This document shows positions 25,464 through 33,712 of a DNA stretch of 64,000 nt, in pieces (within the stretch, counting starts at the first letter, position 1; each line of letters starts with the position of its first letter). The translations under genes were made by a program, and so were the position numbers. Where the stretch lies: the NCBI RefSeq assembly GCF_964253035.1, contig NZ_CAXUQL020000001.1, positions 6,262,001 to 6,326,000 of the forward strand, given 5' to 3'. Below the pieces are notes generated by a model. That model saw only the letters and a program-made list of their open reading frames with translations. It did no database searches and was not told the origin of the DNA. The stretch comes from Pseudorhodoferax sp032153935. GTDB taxonomy: Bacteria > Pseudomonadota > Gammaproteobacteria > Burkholderiales > Burkholderiaceae_C.

Positions 25464-26789
25464 TCAGCGGACCATGCAGGGCCGCTTGTTGTCGAACTTC
25501 CAGTTCGGGATCAGGTACTGCATGGCCACGCCGTCGTCGCGCGACCCGAGGCCGTGCTGCAGGTACAGCTGGTGCGCCTTCTCCACCTCGGCCATGTCCA
25601 GCTCCACGCCCAGGCCCGGCTTCTTGGGAACCTGCACGTAGCCGCCTTCGATCTTGAAGGGCTCCTTCGTGAGGCGCTGGCCGTCCTGCCAGATCCAGTG
25701 CGTGTCGATGGCCGTGACCTTGCCAGGAGCTGCCGCGCCCACGTGCGTGAACATGGCCAGCGAGACGTCGAAGTGGTTGTTGCTGTGCGAGCCCCAGGTC
25801 AGGCCGAAGGCCTGGCACAGCTGGGCCACGCGCACCGAGCCGGCCATGGTCCAGAAGTGCGGGTCCGCGAGCGGGATGTCGACCGACTGCAGCGACAGGC
25901 TGTGCGCCATCTCGCGCCAGTCGGTGGCGACCATGTTGGTGGCCGTGGGCAGGCCGGTGGCGCGGCGGAACTCGGCCATGACTTCGCGGCCGCTGAACAC
26001 GCCTTCGGCGCCGCAGGGGTCTTCCGCATACGCGACGACGCCGCGCATGCGCTGGCCCAGGCGGATCGCGTCCTTGAGCAGCCAGCCGCCGTTGGGGTCC
26101 AGCGTGACGCGGGCCTCGGGGAAGCGTTCGTGCAGAGCGACGACGGCCTCGACCTCCTCGTCGCCGCGCAACACTCCTCCTTTGAGCTTGAAGTCCTGAA
26201 AGCCGTAGCGCTCCTGGGCCGCTTCGGCCAAACGCACGATGGCCTCGGGCGTCATGGCCTTCTCGTGGCGCAGGCGGAACCAGGCGTTGTCGGCCTCGGG
26301 CTCACGGCGGTAGGCGAGATCGGTCTTGTCGCGGTCGCCCACGTAGAACAGATAGCCCAGCATCTGCACGGCATCGCGCTGCTGGCCTTCGCCGAGCAGG
26401 GCCGCGACCGGCACCTCCAGGTGCTGGCCCAGCAGGTCGAGCAAGGCGGACTCGGCAGCGGTGACGGCGTGGATGGCCACGCGCAGGTCGAAGGTCTGCA
26501 GGCCACGCCCGCCGCTGTCGCGCTCGGCGAACTGCGTGCGCATGGCGTTCAGCACGGCCTGGTAGTTGCCGATGGGCTGGCCGACGATGAGCGCGCGGGC
26601 GTCTTCCAGCGTCTGGCGGATCTTCTCGCCGCCGGGCACTTCGCCCACGCCGGTGTGGCCGGCGTTGTCGGTCAGGATCAACAGGTTGCGCGTGAAGTAC
26701 GGGCCGTGCGCGCCCGACAGGTTCATGAGCATGTCGTCGTGGCCCGCCACGGGCACGACACGCAGGTCTTTGACGATGGGGGTGGACAC
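25464..26789 (-). CDS. gudD: D-glucarate dehydratase
   Basis: The 441-residue enolase-superfamily enzyme converts D-glucarate (or L-idarate) to 5-dehydro-4-deoxy-D-glucarate. Catalytic and metal residues are visible: the KxK pair Lys201/Lys203 (DFKLKGG), metal ligands Asp231 (TLDPNGGW) and Glu256 (AEDPCG), and His335/His339 in TWGSHSNNHFD. I chose the GTG start because CAGGAGACC sits just ahead of it and homology begins at STPIVKDLRVVPVAGHDDML; an ATG 33 bases upstream is possible. It lies between kdgD (60 bases) and the semialdehyde dehydrogenase. Galactarate is not a usual GudD substrate, so glucuronate-derived glucarate is the expected feed. Confidence 0.96.
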   Translation of the reverse strand: MSTPIVKDLRVVPVAGHDDMLMNLSGAHGPYFTRNLLILTDNAGHTGVGEVPGGEKIRQTLEDARALIVGQPIGNYQAVLNAMRTQFAERDSGGRGLQTFDLRVAIHAVTAAESALLDLLGQHLEVPVAALLGEGQQRDAVQMLGYLFYVGDRDKTDLAYRREPEADNAWFRLRHEKAMTPEAIVRLAEAAQERYGFQDFKLKGGVLRGDEEVEAVVALHERFPEARVTLDPNGGWLLKDAIRLGQRMRGVVAYAEDPCGAEGVFSGREVMAEFRRATGLPTATNMVATDWREMAHSLSLQSVDIPLADPHFWTMAGSVRVAQLCQAFGLTWGSHSNNHFDVSLAMFTHVGAAAPGKVTAIDTHWIWQDGQRLTKEPFKIEGGYVQVPKKPGLGVELDMAEVEKAHQLYLQHGLGSRDDGVAMQYLIPNWKFDNKRPCMVR

Positions 26790-26849
26790 GAGGGTCTCCT
26801 GAAAGGGCGCGGGGCCCGTCACTGTGGCGGGCCCCGGGAGGCTCCGAGC

Positions 26850-27761
26850 TTACTGCGGGCCGAGCTTCTTGATCAGCGCAGCCAGCTCTTCCATCTCGTT
26901 CGGCTTCAGATCGGACAGCGGAGCGCGCACCGGGCCGCCGTCGTGGCCGACGATCCTGGCGCCGGCCTTGATGATGGAGACGCCGTAGCCTTCCACGCGG
27001 TTGCGGATGGCCAGGTAGGGCATGAAGAACTCCTTGAGCAGCTTGTGCTGCGTGGGCAGGTCGTCGGCCGCCACGGCCTTGTAAAAGTCCATCGCCGTCT
27101 TCGGGATGAAGTTGAAGACAGCAGACGAATAGACGGGCGTGCCCAGCGCCTTGTAGGCCGCGGCATAGACCTCGGCCGTCGGCAGGCCACCCAGGTAGGA
27201 GAAGCGGTCGCCCATGGCCATGAAGATGGAGGACATGGTCTCGATGTTGCCCACGCCGTCCTTGAAGCCGATGAGGTTGGGGCAGCGGTCGGCCAGGATG
27301 CGCAGCGATTGCGGCGTGAGCTTGGTGCGGTCGCGGTTGTAGACGATGACGCCGAAGTCCACGCTGTTGCAGACCTGGGCCACGTGCTCGATCAGGCCTT
27401 CCTGGCCGGCTTCGGTCAGGTAGTGCGGCAGCAGCAGGATGCCGTGGGCGCCCAGGCGCTCGGCTTCCTGGGCATGGGCGATGGCGGTGCGGGTCGGGCC
27501 GCCGGCGCCAGCGATGATGGGCACCTTGCCGCGGCAGGTGTCCACGGCCGTCTTGATGACCTGGCTGTATTCCTCGCCGGCCAGCGAGAAGTACTCGCCC
27601 GTGCCACCGGCCGCGAACAGCGCGCTGGCGCCGTAGGGGGTCAGCCATTCCAGGCGCTCGATGTAGGTCTTGGGGCGGAAGTTGCCCTGCTCGTCGAAGT
27701 CCGTGATCGGGAACGACAGCAGGCCGGAGCCCATGATGGATTTGAGTTCTTGCGGGTTCAT
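26850..27761 (-). CDS. kdgD: 5-dehydro-4-deoxyglucarate dehydratase
   Basis: The 303-residue DapA/NAL-family aldolase-fold enzyme dehydrates and decarboxylates 5-dehydro-4-deoxy-D-glucarate to 2-oxoglutarate semialdehyde, CO2 and water. The Schiff-base Lys167 (NLIGFKDGVGN), Tyr141 (VIVYNRD) and the GGTGE loop (residues 52-56) are present. Placement before gudD and the ALDH fixes the assignment. The start ATG follows AGGACACCGAC at about the expected spacing. It is 33 bases downstream of a Bug receptor gene. Confidence 0.96.
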   Translation of the reverse strand: MNPQELKSIMGSGLLSFPITDFDEQGNFRPKTYIERLEWLTPYGASALFAAGGTGEYFSLAGEEYSQVIKTAVDTCRGKVPIIAGAGGPTRTAIAHAQEAERLGAHGILLLPHYLTEAGQEGLIEHVAQVCNSVDFGVIVYNRDRTKLTPQSLRILADRCPNLIGFKDGVGNIETMSSIFMAMGDRFSYLGGLPTAEVYAAAYKALGTPVYSSAVFNFIPKTAMDFYKAVAADDLPTQHKLLKEFFMPYLAIRNRVEGYGVSIIKAGARIVGHDGGPVRAPLSDLKPNEMEELAALIKKLGPQ

Positions 27762-27794
27762 GTCGGTGTCCTCGTTGTCGGGTGGGTCAAAAAA

Positions 27795-28766
27795 TCAGTC
27801 GAGCTTGATGTTGGCGGCCTGCACCACGGTGGCCCAGCGGGCGCGTTCCTTGGCGAAGAACTGCTCTTCCTCGGCCGGGGCCATGGTCACCACCTCGGCG
27901 CCCTGCCCGGCCAGGCGCGAGCGGATGTCGGCCGAGCGGATCACGGTGATCAGTTCCTTGTTCAGGCGCTGCACGATGGCGTCCGGCGTGCCCTTGGCCA
28001 CGCGGATGCCCTGCCAGGTGCCCGATTCGTAGCCCGGCACGCCCTGCTCGGCAATCGTCGGCGTCTCGCCCACCAGCGGCATGCGCGTGCCCTTGGACAC
28101 GGCCAAGAGCTTGAGCTTGCCGCTCTGCACATGCGGCAGCGTGGCCAGCATGCCGTTCATGAGCACCTGGGTCTGGCCGCCAACGGTGTCCTGGATCGCC
28201 TGCACGCCGCCCTTGTAGGGCACGTAGACCCACTTGGCGCCGGTGGCGCGCTCCAGCGCCACGCCGGCCAGGTGCGGCGCGCTGCCGGTGGCGGTGACGG
28301 CGAAGTTCAGGTCCGTGGTCTTGGACAGCGCCACGAGTTCCTTGAGGTTGTTGGCCTTCACGGACGGGTGCACCACCAGCAGGTGCGGCGAGTAGGCCAG
28401 CATGGTCACGCCACGCAGGTCTTTGGACGGATCGAACGCGAGCTTGGTGTAGACCGAGGGGCTGATCGCCAGCGCACCCACGTCGCACAGCAGCAGCGTG
28501 TAGCCGTCGGGTTGGGACTTGGCGACGAAGTCGGCGCCCAGGTTGCCGTTGGCGCCGGCCTTGTTCTCCACGATCACCGTTTGCTTGAGCGCGTCGGCCA
28601 GCGGCACGCTGATGGCGCGCGCGATGATGTCCGACGACCCACCCGGCGGGTAGGGCACGACGATGCGGATTGGCTTGCTCGGCCAGTTGTCCTTGCCCTG
28701 GCCGAAGCTCGGCAGGGCGACGGAGGCGGCAGCGGCGGCCAACAGTTCACGGCGTTTCAGTTGCAT
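27795..28766 (-). CDS. Bug-family periplasmic receptor, probable aldarate/uronate uptake
   Basis: The 323-residue TctC/Bug receptor has the signal peptide MQLKRRELLAAAAASVALPSFG. Its mature start is WPSKPIRIVVPYPPGGSSDIIARAIS. It shows VIVENKAGANGNLGADFVAKSQPDGY, VPYKGGVQAIQDTVGGQTQV and GYESGTWQGIRVAKGTPD. It is the first gene of the kdgD-gudD-ALDH operon, so it most likely binds glucarate or a related sugar acid; this is context, not sequence. GAGGAGACC lies ahead of the ATG. A promoter and an operator-like element lie at 28806-28838. Confidence 0.92.
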   Translation of the reverse strand: MQLKRRELLAAAAASVALPSFGQGKDNWPSKPIRIVVPYPPGGSSDIIARAISVPLADALKQTVIVENKAGANGNLGADFVAKSQPDGYTLLLCDVGALAISPSVYTKLAFDPSKDLRGVTMLAYSPHLLVVHPSVKANNLKELVALSKTTDLNFAVTATGSAPHLAGVALERATGAKWVYVPYKGGVQAIQDTVGGQTQVLMNGMLATLPHVQSGKLKLLAVSKGTRMPLVGETPTIAEQGVPGYESGTWQGIRVAKGTPDAIVQRLNKELITVIRSADIRSRLAGQGAEVVTMAPAEEEQFFAKERARWATVVQAANIKLD

Positions 28767-28805
28767 CAAAGGTCTCCTCGGGATCGGGCGGGTGCGATGA
28801 AGTCA

Positions 28806-28838
28806 GTCATCGTACAACCAAAGACGAGCCACTGCCAA
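28806..28838 (-). promoter_or_regulatory. Promoter and GntR-type operator of the Bug-kdgD-gudD-ALDH operon
   Basis: On the minus strand TTGGCA, 18 bases, TACGAT forms a promoter. The -10 overlaps GGTTGTACGATGAC (28806-28820 region), which shares GTTGTACGA with the perfect palindrome 0.87 kb upstream in front of the GntR gene. Repression by that FadR-type regulator is the natural reading. Prediction only. Confidence 0.55.
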
Positions 28839-28856
28839 GTTTTTTATTGCAAGGGC

Positions 28857-29657
28857 TCAGGCCGGTGCGCCGGCCGAGCGCTGGGCAGCTTCCTGCGCCA
28901 GGCGCAGCCGCTCGCGGCTGTTGGTCAGGTGGATGCGCATGGCGGCGCGCGCCGCATCGGGATCGCGGCGGGCGATGGCGGCGTAGATCTCCTCGTGCTC
29001 GCGGTTCACGCGCACCAGGTATTCGCCACGCCGGTCGTGGTTGCGGATCGCGCTCACGCGGGTGCGCGGAATCAGCGTGGTGCCCAGATGGCCCATGATG
29101 TCGGCGAAGTACGGATTGCCCGTGGCCTGGGCGATCTGCAGGTGGAAGCTGAAGTCGTGCTGGACGGTGTCGCCGCCGGCCACCACGTTGGTCTCGAACG
29201 CGTCGAGCGCCTCGCGCAGCCCGCGCAGCTGCTCCTCGGTGCGGCGCAGCGCGGCCAGCCCCGCCGACTCGGTCTCCAGGCTGATGCGCAGCTCCAGCAC
29301 GGCCAGCACATCGACCGTGGTGGCGATGTCCGAACCCTCCAGCCGGAACATGCCGGCCGCGCGCGGCGGCAGCACGAAGGTGCCCACGCCGTGGTGCGTC
29401 TCCACGAGGCCGGAGGCCTGCAGCTTGGACAGCGCCTCGCGCACCACGGTGCGGCTCACGCCATAGGCCTGCATGATGGCCGACTCGGTCGGCAGCTTGT
29501 CGCCGGTGCGCAGCTGCTGGCTGCGGATCTTCTCCGAGAGATCGTCCACCAGGCCATGGGCCAGGCCGCGGCCGCGGCGGCGCACCACCGGCGCCGCGAA
29601 CGGCGCTGCGGTGGCAGTGTCGGGCGCAGCGGTCGGCCCGGTTGACAGCGTGGACAT
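28857..29657 (-). CDS. GntR-family regulator, FadR subgroup
   Basis: The 266-residue protein has an N-terminal winged helix (about residues 35-100: GLAHGLVDDLSEKIRSQQL, PTESAIMQAYGVSRTVVREALSKLQASGLV) and a helical FCD effector domain whose metal-binding pattern includes DFSFHLQIAQATGN and a late histidine in NREHEEIYAA. FCD regulators commonly respond to carboxylates such as sugar acids. Its position between its own operator and the glucarate operon makes it the likely repressor of both. The ATG is predicted to lie at the transcription start, so the mRNA may be leaderless; no ribosome site is visible. Confidence 0.92.
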   Translation of the reverse strand: MSTLSTGPTAAPDTATAAPFAAPVVRRRGRGLAHGLVDDLSEKIRSQQLRTGDKLPTESAIMQAYGVSRTVVREALSKLQASGLVETHHGVGTFVLPPRAAGMFRLEGSDIATTVDVLAVLELRISLETESAGLAALRRTEEQLRGLREALDAFETNVVAGGDTVQHDFSFHLQIAQATGNPYFADIMGHLGTTLIPRTRVSAIRNHDRRGEYLVRVNREHEEIYAAIARRDPDAARAAMRIHLTNSRERLRLAQEAAQRSAGAPA

Positions 29658-29663
29658 GGGCGC

Positions 29664-29693
29664 ATCATAGTTCGTCTGAATGTTGTACGACAA
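29664..29693 (-). promoter_or_regulatory. Putative promoter of the GntR gene
   Basis: On the minus strand TTGTCG, 18 bases, TATGAT. The -35 falls inside the palindrome at 29681-29695, which fits autoregulation. The predicted transcription start is about seven bases after the -10, at the ATG itself. Prediction only. Confidence 0.5.
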
Positions 29694-29695
29694 CA
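29681..29695. promoter_or_regulatory. GntR/FadR-type operator palindrome
   Basis: TGTTGTACGACAACA has perfect six-base arms (TGTTGT/ACAACA) around ACG. This is the general form of FadR-subfamily operators. It lies in the 121-base gap between the divergent GntR and LacI genes, overlapping the predicted GntR promoter. Confidence 0.7.
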
Positions 29696-29778
29696 GACCA
29701 TGGGTGGACCCGCATTTCCCGCGACCGCCCTTCTGTGGCATGGTTCGCGCCCTGCGTCACTTCCCGGTCGATCCATCC

Positions 29779-30801
29779 ATGACAGTCCCGCGCAAGCGCG
29801 CCGCCACCATCCGCGACGTGGCCGAGGCAGCCCAGGTCTCCACCGCCACGGTCTCCAAGTTCGTCAACGGCAACCAGCGCTTCACGGCCGAGGTGGAGGC
29901 CCGCATCGCCCAGGCCGTGCGCCAGCTGGGCTATTCGCTGAACCCGATGGCGCGCGGCATGATCACGGGCCAGACCGGCAACGTCGGCATCGTGATCCTG
30001 GACATCCGCAACCCCTACTTCACCAGCCTCGTGAAGGGCGCCGCGCGCCAGGCCGCCAGCGCCGGGCTCAACCTGATCATCGCGGACGCGGAGGAAAGCA
30101 CCTCGCCCGAACTCGGTGTGCTGCAGTCGCTGCGCCGGCGCGTGGACGGCCTCATCGTCAGCGCGCGGCTGCCGGCGCCGGCCATCGAGTCGCTGTTCGA
30201 CAGCGGCACGCCCGTGGTGTTCTACGGCCGGCCCTCGCCCTACGAGAAGAACCACAACGTGGGCTGCGACAACTATGCCGCCGCGCTGATGCTGGGCCGC
30301 CATCTGCGCGAGCTGGGCCACCGCCGCATCAGCTACCTGGGCTTCTCGGGCGCGCGCTGGAGCTTCGAGCGCGAGCGCGGGCTCAAGGACGCCTTCAAGG
30401 GCGTGGACGCGCACTTCCGCACCTTCGACGCCACGGCGCCATCGGCCGAGGAAGGCGAGCGCCTGGCCTCCACGGTGCTGCTGTCGCAGGAGCTGGACGA
30501 CGCCATCGTCACCTACAACGACCTCCTGGCCATGGGCCTGCTGGTGGAGGCCAAGTCGCTGGGCATCCGCGTGCCCGAGCAGGTCTCGGTGGCCGGCTTC
30601 GACAACCTGGCCTACGGTCGGCTCGTGAGCCCGGCCCTCACGAGCGTGGACATGATGGGCGAGGCCACGGGCGAGCTGGCCATGCGCAAGCTGGTCGGCG
30701 TGATCAAGGGGCAGCCCTCCTTGCATGAGGACGACGTGCTGCAGAGCCGCATCGTCGCGCGCGAGTCCACCGGGCCACGACGGACTAGGGTAAACGATTA
30801 G
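29779..30801 (+). CDS. LacI-family transcriptional regulator
   Basis: The 340-residue protein has an N-terminal LacI helix-turn-helix with hinge (ATIRDVAEAAQVSTATVSKFVNGNQRFTAEVEARIAQAVRQLGY, residues 8-52, seen as the standard pattern) and a periplasmic-binding-protein-like effector domain. It reads SKFVN where SRVLN is usual. I chose ATG 29779 because homology starts there; upstream ATGs in frame would cover the operator region. It is followed by the uronate dehydrogenase-TRAP operon and carries one operator-like sequence at its own 3' end and another at 30880-30893. A role as the uronate or aldarate-responsive repressor is likely. Confidence 0.93.
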   Translation: MTVPRKRAATIRDVAEAAQVSTATVSKFVNGNQRFTAEVEARIAQAVRQLGYSLNPMARGMITGQTGNVGIVILDIRNPYFTSLVKGAARQAASAGLNLIIADAEESTSPELGVLQSLRRRVDGLIVSARLPAPAIESLFDSGTPVVFYGRPSPYEKNHNVGCDNYAAALMLGRHLRELGHRRISYLGFSGARWSFERERGLKDAFKGVDAHFRTFDATAPSAEEGERLASTVLLSQELDDAIVTYNDLLAMGLLVEAKSLGIRVPEQVSVAGFDNLAYGRLVSPALTSVDMMGEATGELAMRKLVGVIKGQPSLHEDDVLQSRIVARESTGPRRTRVND

Positions 30802-30802
30802 C
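30789..30802. promoter_or_regulatory. LacI-family operator-like sequence, distal
   Basis: GGTAAACGATTAGC covers the last codons and the stop of the LacI gene. It resembles the GalR-type consensus with a central CG (GTAAACGATTAC). It lies 91 bases, centre to centre, from the second site, a spacing compatible with looping. Confidence 0.45.
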
Positions 30803-30856
30803 TTGCAGGGATTGACGGCATCGCACCGCTGCAGGACGATCACCCTCATTCGCCTA

Positions 30857-30893
30857 TTGGCGTATTTTTTTCAAGACTAGTTAAACGTTTACC
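30857..30893 (+). promoter_or_regulatory. LacI-type operator with overlapping promoter, uronate operon
   Basis: GTTAAACGTTTACC (30880-30893) contains the perfect palindrome TAAACGTTTA, the classic LacI-family form with a central CG. TTGGCG at 30857-30862 with the operator's GTTAAA at 17 bases could form the promoter, so bound regulator would cover the -10. It lies 95 bases before the uronate dehydrogenase start. The -10 match is poor, and the operator is the firmer part. Confidence 0.6.
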
Positions 30894-30987
30894 TTTCTTA
30901 TCGTGTTTCCCTGCCCTGGTGCAACACGAAACTTCTGGAAAGCCCGCTCTGGTCGCCCGCTGAATCCACGTCCCATCTTTTGCTGTC

Positions 30988-31815
30988 ATGCCCACTTCGA
31001 CCTCTTCCGATGCGCCCCGCCTCCCGCGCCTGCTCCTGACCGGGGCCGCCGGCGGCCTGGGCAAGGTGCTGCGCGAGCGCCTGGTGCGCTATGCGCAGGT
31101 GCTGCGCGTGTCCGACATCGCCGCCCTCGGCGAGGCCCGCGGTGCGCACGAGGAAGTCGTGCCCTGCGACCTGGCCGACAAGCAGGCCGTCGATGCGCTG
31201 CTGGCCGGCTGTGACGCCATCGTGCACCTGGGCGGTGTGTCGGTGGAGCGGCCGTTCGAGGAGATCCTGGAGGCCAACATCAAGGGCATCTTCAACGTCT
31301 ACGAGGCGGCCCGCCGCCATGGCGTCCGCCGCGTGGTGTTCGCCAGTTCCAACCACGTGATCGGCTTTTACAAGCAGACCGATCCGCTGGACGCCAACGT
31401 GCTGCGCCGGCCCGACGGCTATTACGGCCTGTCCAAGTCCTTCGGCGAGGACATGGCGCAGTTCTACTTCGACCGCTACGGCATCGAGACCGTCAGCATC
31501 CGCATCGGCTCCTCGTTCCCCGAGCCGCTGAACCGCCGCATGATGAGCACCTGGCTCAGCTACGACGACCTCACGGCCCTGGTCGAGAAGGCCTTGTTCA
31601 CGCCGGGCGTGGGCCACACCGTGGTCTACGGCGCCTCGGCCAACAAGGAAGTCTGGTGGGACAACCACGCCGCCGCCAAGCTCGGCTGGACGCCCAAGGA
31701 CAGCTCGGAGCCCTTCCGCGCCAAGGTGGAAGCCCAGCCGCCCGTGGCCGCGAACGACCCCAACGCCATCTACCAGGGCGGCGCGTTCACGGCCCAGGGC
31801 CCGTTCGGTGATTGA
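30988..31815 (+). CDS. udh: NAD-dependent uronate dehydrogenase
   Basis: The 275-residue extended-SDR enzyme oxidises D-glucuronate or D-galacturonate to the aldaro-lactone. The glycine motif TGAAGGLG (residues 18-25), LGGVSVERPFEEILEANIKG and the catalytic pair Tyr146/Lys150 (YYGLSK) match known Udh proteins, as does the C-terminal stretch with NAIYQGGAFTAQGPF. It is the first gene of a long plus-strand operon and is followed at once by an SMP-30 lactonase, which would open its product. Together with gudD/kdgD this gives the oxidative uronate pathway. Confidence 0.94.
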   Translation: MPTSTSSDAPRLPRLLLTGAAGGLGKVLRERLVRYAQVLRVSDIAALGEARGAHEEVVPCDLADKQAVDALLAGCDAIVHLGGVSVERPFEEILEANIKGIFNVYEAARRHGVRRVVFASSNHVIGFYKQTDPLDANVLRRPDGYYGLSKSFGEDMAQFYFDRYGIETVSIRIGSSFPEPLNRRMMSTWLSYDDLTALVEKALFTPGVGHTVVYGASANKEVWWDNHAAAKLGWTPKDSSEPFRAKVEAQPPVAANDPNAIYQGGAFTAQGPFGD

Positions 31816-31816
31816 G

Positions 31817-32698
31817 ATGGCAGAGTTGATCCTCGACGCCCGCAACGGCACCGGCGAAAGCCCGGTCTGGCACGTGGGCGAGCAGACGCTGTACTGGGTC
31901 GACATCCCGGGCAAGGCCATCCACCGCTGGTCGCCGTCGCAAGGCCACCGCCACTGGGCCACGGCCGAGATGCCGGCCTGCATCGCCGCCACGGCCACGC
32001 CGGGCCGCTGGCTCGCGGGCATGGAGACCGGCCTGTTCGCACTGCAGCTGCAGGACGACGGCCAGGTCCGCGCCGAACGCCTGGCCGCCGTGCAGCACGG
32101 CGCCCCCGCCATGCGCTTCAACGACGGCCGCTGCGACCGCCAGGGCCGCTTCTGGGCCGGCACCATGTGCCTGGACATGGCGGCCGCCATCCGCGCCGGC
32201 GCCTGGTACCGCTACGGCACCGGCGACACCGCCCTGCCCGCCCAGCTGACCGACTTCATCGTGCCCAACGGCCTGGCCTTCAGCCCCGACGGCAGGACCA
32301 TGTACCTGTCGGACTCGCATCCCCAGGTACAAAGCATCTGGGCCTTCGACTACGACACCGCCAGTGGCACGCCTTCCAACCGCCGCCTGTTCGTCGACAT
32401 GACCGCACTGCCGGGCCGCCCGGACGGCGCCGCCATCGACGTGGACGGCTGCTACTGGATCTGCGGCAACGACGCCGGCCTCGTGCACCGCTTCACGCCC
32501 AACGGCCGGCTCGACAAGTCGCTCGCTGTGCCGGTCAAGAAGCCTGCGATGTGCGCCTTCGGCGGCCCGCGGCTGGACACCTTGTATGTGACCTCGATCC
32601 GGCCGGGTGGCGACCTGTCGGACCAGCCGCTGGCCGGCGGCGTGTTCGCGTTGACCCCGGGCACCCAGGGCATCGCGGAACCGGCTTTCGCCACCTGA
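31817..32698 (+). CDS. SMP-30/gluconolactonase-family lactonase
   Basis: The 293-residue six-bladed beta-propeller has the metal-binding pattern of SMP-30 lactonases: Glu in GTGESPVWH (near residue 14), NDGRCDRQGRFWAGTM, FIVPNGLAFSPDGRTMYLSDS and RPDGAAIDVDGCYWIC. It probably hydrolyses the glucaro- or galactaro-lactone made by the uronate dehydrogenase. ATG 31817 lies one base after the udh stop; a GTG at 31808 in the same frame would overlap it. Substrate is inferred from context. Confidence 0.92.
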   Translation: MAELILDARNGTGESPVWHVGEQTLYWVDIPGKAIHRWSPSQGHRHWATAEMPACIAATATPGRWLAGMETGLFALQLQDDGQVRAERLAAVQHGAPAMRFNDGRCDRQGRFWAGTMCLDMAAAIRAGAWYRYGTGDTALPAQLTDFIVPNGLAFSPDGRTMYLSDSHPQVQSIWAFDYDTASGTPSNRRLFVDMTALPGRPDGAAIDVDGCYWICGNDAGLVHRFTPNGRLDKSLAVPVKKPAMCAFGGPRLDTLYVTSIRPGGDLSDQPLAGGVFALTPGTQGIAEPAFAT

Positions 32699-32735
32699 TC
32701 CCCTTCCCCTTCACCACCACCACAGAGGACGACAA

Positions 32736-33704
32736 ATGACCCGCACCAAAACCCTTCTCGCGCTGGCCGCCAGCGCCTTCGCCCTGTCGGCCCAGGCCGT
32801 CGAGTTCCGCTCGGCCGACGTGCACAACAGCGACGACTACCCCACCGTGGCGGCCGTCAAGCACATGAGCCAGGTGCTGGCCAAGGAAAGCGGCGGCAAG
32901 TACACCATCAAGGTCTTCAACAAGAGCGCACTGGGCTCGGAGAAGGAGACGCTGGACCAGGTCAAGATCGGCGCGCTGGAGATGAACCGCGTCAACATCA
33001 GCTCGCTGAACTCGATCTGCCCGAAGACGCTGGTGCCCACCATGCCCTTCCTGTTCGACTCGATCGCCCACATGCGCAAGACGCTGGACGGCCCCATCGG
33101 CGAAGAAATCCTCAAGGGCTGCGAGAGCCAGGGCCTGGTCGGCCTGGCCTTCTACGACTCGGGCGCGCGCTCCATCTACGCCAAGAAGCCCGTCAAGACC
33201 CTGGCAGACGCCAAGGGCCTGAAGATCCGCGTGCAGCAGTCCGACCTGTGGGTCGCCCTGGTCGGCGCCATGGGTGCCAACGCCACGCCCATGCCCACCG
33301 GCGAGGTCTACACCGCGCTGAAGACCGGCCTGATCGATGCGGCCGAGAACAACATCCCCTCGTACGAAGGCTTCAAGCACTACGAGGCGGTCAAGTTCTA
33401 CTCGCACACCGAGCACTCCATGGCGCCTGAGATGCTGGTCATCTCCAAGGCCATCTTCGACAAGATGAGCCCGGCCGACCAGGCCCTGTTCCGCAAGGCC
33501 GCCAAGGAATCCGTGACCTTCCAGCGCCAGAAGTGGGACGAGCAGGAAGCCAAGGCGCTGGACATCGTCGTCAAGGCCGGCTCCACCATTGTCAAGGACG
33601 TGGACAAGGCCTCCTTCAAGGCCGCCATGCAGCCCGTCTACGCCAAGTTCATCACCACGCCCGATCTGCAGCGCCTGGTGAAGGCCGTGCAGGACAACAA
33701 GTAA
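32736..33704 (+). CDS. TRAP transporter DctP-type receptor, probable uronate binding
   Basis: The 322-residue receptor has a signal peptide ending ALSAQA. The binding-site region KGLKIRVQQSDLWVALVGAMGANATPMPTGEVYTALKTGLIDAAENNIPSYEGF carries the conserved carboxylate-binding arginine and the Glu-Asn pair found in uronate-binding TRAP receptors. Position directly after udh and its lactonase supports D-glucuronate or D-galacturonate as ligand. GAGGACGAC precedes the ATG. A strong hairpin follows the stop codon. Confidence 0.94.
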   Translation: MTRTKTLLALAASAFALSAQAVEFRSADVHNSDDYPTVAAVKHMSQVLAKESGGKYTIKVFNKSALGSEKETLDQVKIGALEMNRVNISSLNSICPKTLVPTMPFLFDSIAHMRKTLDGPIGEEILKGCESQGLVGLAFYDSGARSIYAKKPVKTLADAKGLKIRVQQSDLWVALVGAMGANATPMPTGEVYTALKTGLIDAAENNIPSYEGFKHYEAVKFYSHTEHSMAPEMLVISKAIFDKMSPADQALFRKAAKESVTFQRQKWDEQEAKALDIVVKAGSTIVKDVDKASFKAAMQPVYAKFITTPDLQRLVKAVQDNK

Positions 33705-33712
33705 GACGCGCC

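Noticed and set aside
24117..29645. An 1842-codon open frame on the plus strand across the ALDH, gudD, kdgD, Bug and gntR genes
   Set aside because: It is the antisense shadow of real minus-strand genes in GC-rich DNA; its product is low-complexity (His/Gln/Arg/Gly/Asp-rich) with no domain.
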